DNA of 64,000 nt, taken from NCBI GenBank assembly GCA_012295275.1, contig CM022673.1, positions 16,193,810 through 16,257,809 of the forward strand, given 5' to 3'. Position 1 is the stretch's first letter; each line of letters starts with the position of its first letter. This document shows positions 60,105 to 64,000 of this stretch, piece after piece. The translations under genes were made by a program, and so were the position numbers. Source of the stretch: Chrysomallon squamiferum (lineage: Eukaryota; Mollusca; Gastropoda; Neomphalida; Peltospiridae). Under the pieces are notes generated by a model, which was not told the DNA's origin, did no database searches, and saw nothing but the letters and a program-made list of their open reading frames with translations.

Positions 60105-60480
60105 CTTGAAATTTTGATAGCAAATTTTATCTACTTAAAAACTTGTCTGAAAAATAAAACTTTTATTCACAATTATATTTCCACAAATATTTTGATTAGA
60201 GCAAAGATATGATTATAATAAATCCAAGAATATTTATTTTAAAAAAGAAAGTGAATTAACAATCACAGCTTTCTGAAGTCTAGTTTTGGTCTGTTTTCTA
60301 TTCTTTTTAACATAGCAAGTTTAAAACAAATAACAGGATGTTAAATGTTTTTGTTACACTTTCTGTCTGTAAATTTAAACTCTGTGATCTTTGGTCACCT
60401 GACACAGATATTGATTTTTTTTTTTTTTTTTAGCACTCATTTAGTTTGACCTGTCTGGACTCTTCTGTCCTTTTTAAGAT
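60105..60480 (-). promoter_or_regulatory. CTBS copy 2 upstream region
   Basis: Presumed 5' UTR and promoter of CTBS copy 2. It contains ATTTGACC-like and TGGTCACCTGACAC (60,393-60,406, E-box CACCTG) sequence, but no defined core element. The start of transcription is not visible. Confidence 0.3.
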
Positions 60481-61143
60481 TAAAGTGTAAAAAAATAATA
60501 ATAACCTGTACTGAAAATTTCTTCATTGTCAAAAAACAACATTGAATGATAAAATCTGTTTCAGCTTGTTTTTACTACATTTGAAGTTGCTCTTAATGTA
60601 ACTTTAAGCTAATCTTACTATTGTCAAAATTTTAGAGTATAAAAGTACATCTTTTTGTTATAAAGTTTCAGACTACTGTCACTGACAAGTAATGTTAAAT
60701 CTACTTCAGATATTTAATTTGTACTGGAAGTATTTGAGTTCTCATCCGAGTAGTGAAAAATGCTCCATCAAGATTTTTTTTTTTTTTTGCATGTGAATCA
60801 TATATTTTGATCTCCATACAAGCTTTTATAGTTTAAACTATGTACAGTGATATCAAAAAGTATTTAAAATGCTTTTTTTCTTTCTTCTAAATAAACATGA
60901 GTGTAATACCTGAATATTGAAGTTAAGAACCAAATATCAACTTTTGATAATTTACATAAATACTTATCTTTTAAATATTTAAATATTATTAATTTATCTG
61001 CTGGGTTTCTATTTTGTCACATTCAATATATGAAAGAAGAAACCTTTAAATGTCACTAATTTTTCTTACCAGCAAAAAGAGGTATTTTATATGAACCTTC
61101 TCATGAACAGGAATGTCTAGATAATCCATGTGTGTGTGTGTGC

Positions 61144-61145
<2 letters not shown>

Positions 61146-61206
<61 letters not shown>
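61146..61206. repeat. (GA)n microsatellite
   Basis: About 30 perfect GA copies preceded by GTGTGTGTGTGCGT, a purine/pyrimidine tract capable of triplex formation. Confidence 0.95.
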
Positions 61207-61208
<2 letters not shown>

Positions 61209-62909
61209 AAAAATAACATTTTATTAAAGAAAGTAAATAAATCACAAAATACTCAACATGATATTGACAAAAAATAGTTTATTTTTGTAGACAAGACAAA
61301 AAATAAAACACAAACAAAATACAGCTCCAGGCTAACAAAAACAGTGAAATAAATTATACTAAAGTAAAATACTGTCAGAAACAAAATATCATTTACCTGT
61401 GTACACTGATAAATTGTCAACAGTTACATGAAAACCAGTCTTAAAAATATTATAACAGGATATTCAACAAATATTTTTTTTATTTAAAATAGTAAAATTA
61501 AATGTGCAATAAATAAATAAACATTCTTCTTAAACAAAATTACTTTAACAAGTTAGATTAATATGTTAATTTTAACACAAAAACAATTTGATAAATGAAA
61601 TTCTAAATCATGGTGGTCAGAACAATTAAAAAAAAATCATAATAAATTATAAAAAAATCGTAATAATAATACCTTTTAATTTTAAAAAATAAACTGGTAA
61701 TATACCCCAAATTCACTGTGCAAAAATTGTACAGATATTTCCAGTATCTTATTATTAAATACAAATTGAAAAATCTTCTGTCAATACCATGTCCAAGTAA
61801 GACAAATTTTTTACTAAACATTATTTTAAGTTCCATTGTAGCCATTACCTTGAAACCTTATCCTGAATCTTTTCTGTAAAATTATCAATAAAATATATTG
61901 ATATGACCATTGTGAATTCATTTTATTTTTATGTAATTATTAAATAACAAATTATATTCTCCACTTAAACTCTAAAATATTCTGCATAAAATTATGAATT
62001 ATACCCTTACCTAACCCTCTCAATCTAATCAAAACAAATTATTTTCTAAGATTTTGTCAACATCAGATTATTGAATTAGAATTTTATCTCCATCAAAATC
62101 TTGAACATCCATATAAATTTAAACAGAATAAAATTGTGAAATAAAAACAGTATGTATCCCTTTTTTCTCCATACCCCAAACCCAAGATTAATTTTTTCAT
62201 TTTTTCATTCCTTGAGGTCTGGTTTTGAAAACTGTTACTGAGTTAAGAACTGGGTGAAATTTTCACCTGAAGAGACTATTGACAGAGAACAAACAGTAAT
62301 GTCAAGAAAACCCAGACAGCTCTTTTTGTCACACTAGAAAACTTTGACATGTTGGTGTCAATCTTATAGAAATGTAACACATCATCTTCTGCTCAAAGAA
62401 CAATCCAGAAGATGGTCACATGATCTCGTATCAACAGATAAAATTAGAACTGTCATATGACCAAGAAAAAAATTGCCACCAGAAAGATGAAATATTTATA
62501 GAAAATAATTTTAAATAACAATAATAAAGAAAAACAAATTCAATAGTGTAACAATACCCAGTAATATCAGAACTAAAAGATTGTCATAAAAATATAAATA
62601 AAAATTAAATATCAATTAACAGAAATAATAATAAAGTAAACAACATTATGTTGTTTTTTTTTCTTCTTCTATAACCATGCCTGTTATATCCCAATCAAAA
62701 GATAGTCACCTAATAAAATGCAGTATATATTATTAACAGCCATAATCTTAAATTAAATAATTAAAAATGCCCATTTGTGGTTATATAAGCTAAAGATTGT
62801 CATAAAGTAAAATGTAATATATTAAATTAAAATACGTTATAATAATAATCTAAGCACAGTGTAATTTTAACTCAAGAAAACAAAATCAGATTGTGTTGAA
62901 TAGGCCAAC

Positions 62910-62911
<2 letters not shown>

Positions 62912-62944
<33 letters not shown>
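62912..62944. repeat. Poly-A tract
   Basis: About 33 consecutive A. No retroelement body, target duplication or tRNA-like head was recognised upstream. Confidence 0.9.
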
Positions 62945-62947
<3 letters not shown>

Positions 62948-63171
62948 AATATTTCATGCTGAAACTTGTAGGTGCAGATGTGTCAGACCAGTTTGACATA
63001 GTAAAAGTTAAAAGTCAGAAAGAAAACATGAGAAAAGCCCCTTAGTAATTTTCCAAAACATAAAAAAAAAAAAAATAATAATAATAAAAATAAGATTAAA
63101 AAATAATAACTAAAAAAAATATAATAACAAATTTAAAAAAATTAAAATGAATAAAAAAATAAAAATTATAA

Positions 63172-63203
<32 letters not shown>

Positions 63204-64000
63204 TAAAAAATAAAAAAAACATCAAATAATAATAATAAAAAAAGTAGCATTAAAGACAATATAAAGAAACTTGCTGTGACTGCAAGTTTTTATAAATTAT
63301 AATATTTAAATTACTAAATAATTAATTTATATATCACCATATAATGAAAATCTTTGTAAAAACATCTCTGAAAAAAACCTCTGAAAACAAATCCCTTATT
63401 AAAAAAAGGACTTCTTTGCATAACAACCATTTCTATCATACATCCTACATTAACATTAACCTGTCCATAACAACAAATAAATATATAGCTTTAACTCTTG
63501 TATAAAGACCAATGCATATTCTAAGACAAAATACTCAAGATCTTTTTTGGAATATATTATCTAACAAAGCTGAATATAACATAGCTTTTTTAATGAAATG
63601 GAAATCATAAAGGATGTAAGAATGGAATGAATTTATATTTAAAAGAGAACAGCTATAAAATTTTAAATAACAGGTAATGAACTTCAAAGTAGAATATGCC
63701 TGACACGTGACAAACAGAACCATAACAACCAACATAAAACTAAAATTAACATTAAATAAACAGGAACCTCAACATTATGTAAGTAATATACATACTCACA
63801 GAAAACATGAATATTTACAAAAAATCAAAAAGATTGTAATTTTCAACAACAATATATTAACATAGTTATTGCACTTATATGTTGTTAATACTCAATACAT
63901 ATTTAACATTTACACATATTTAATACTATCCATTAAAACAAAATAACAACAGTGTAGATAATTATGTCTTCAATAATATATGCACCATTATGCATAAAGA

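Larger units (their letters stand above)
60500..64000. other. Non-coding AT-rich end of the window
   Basis: No exon or family signal recognised on either strand. It holds (GA)n, a long poly-A and AAT/AAATA-rich tracts around 63,060-63,240. A slightly less AT-rich patch at 62,200-62,460 is unassigned and could be UTR of a gene beyond the right edge. Confidence 0.55.

Noticed and set aside
62912-62944. Poly-A tail of a retrocopy
   Set aside because: No gene-like body or target-site duplication could be seen upstream of the A run.

Overview
The window is a piece of an AT-rich animal nuclear genome. Genes have many short exons and canonical GT-AG introns, long gene-poor stretches separate them, and microsatellites, minisatellites and a few tRNA-SINE-like relics are scattered throughout. 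There are no operons, rRNA genes, CRISPR arrays or prokaryotic signals. Protein content (an LC3A/B-type MAP1LC3, a full-length DEF8, two di-N-acetylchitobiases) points to a bilaterian. Repeat style and base composition make an invertebrate, perhaps a mollusc or other spiralian, my best guess, but the species is not proven.

Layout. Positions 1-35,200 hold no gene I can name. Scattered short open segments with good splice signals suggest one large minus-strand gene for a helical-repeat-like protein, with a possible promoter near 35.2 kb and a last exon near 1.9 kb. The rest of that region is intronic or intergenic DNA, tandem repeats and a few GC-richer islands. Positions 36,837-38,455 (+) are a complete four-exon MAP1LC3 gene. 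Positions 42,682-46,437 (-) are a complete seven-exon CTBS gene (copy 1). Positions 47,560-54,632 (+) are an eleven-exon DEF8 gene that carries a one-base frame break in exon 10. Positions 55,683-60,104 (-) are a second complete seven-exon CTBS gene with the same intron phases. From 60.1 to 64 kb only repeats and non-coding DNA are seen.

How they fit together. MAP1LC3 is the ubiquitin-like protein of autophagosome membranes. DEF8 belongs to the Rubicon-homology zinc-binding family that acts on Rab7-positive late endosomes and lysosomes. CTBS is a lysosomal glycoside hydrolase family 18 enzyme that digests the chitobiose core of N-glycans. Four neighbouring genes therefore serve autophagy and lysosomal breakdown. 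CTBS copy 1 and DEF8 are divergent and about 1.1 kb apart; DEF8 and CTBS copy 2 are convergent.

The most unusual feature is a set of tandem repeats that sit directly on exon-intron junctions and multiply splice-site sequence. They include about a dozen donor copies after exon 6 of CTBS copy 2, three decoy acceptor-plus-exon-start copies before exon 9 of DEF8, and repeats abutting the exon 2 donor of CTBS copy 2 and a probable acceptor near 7.7 kb.
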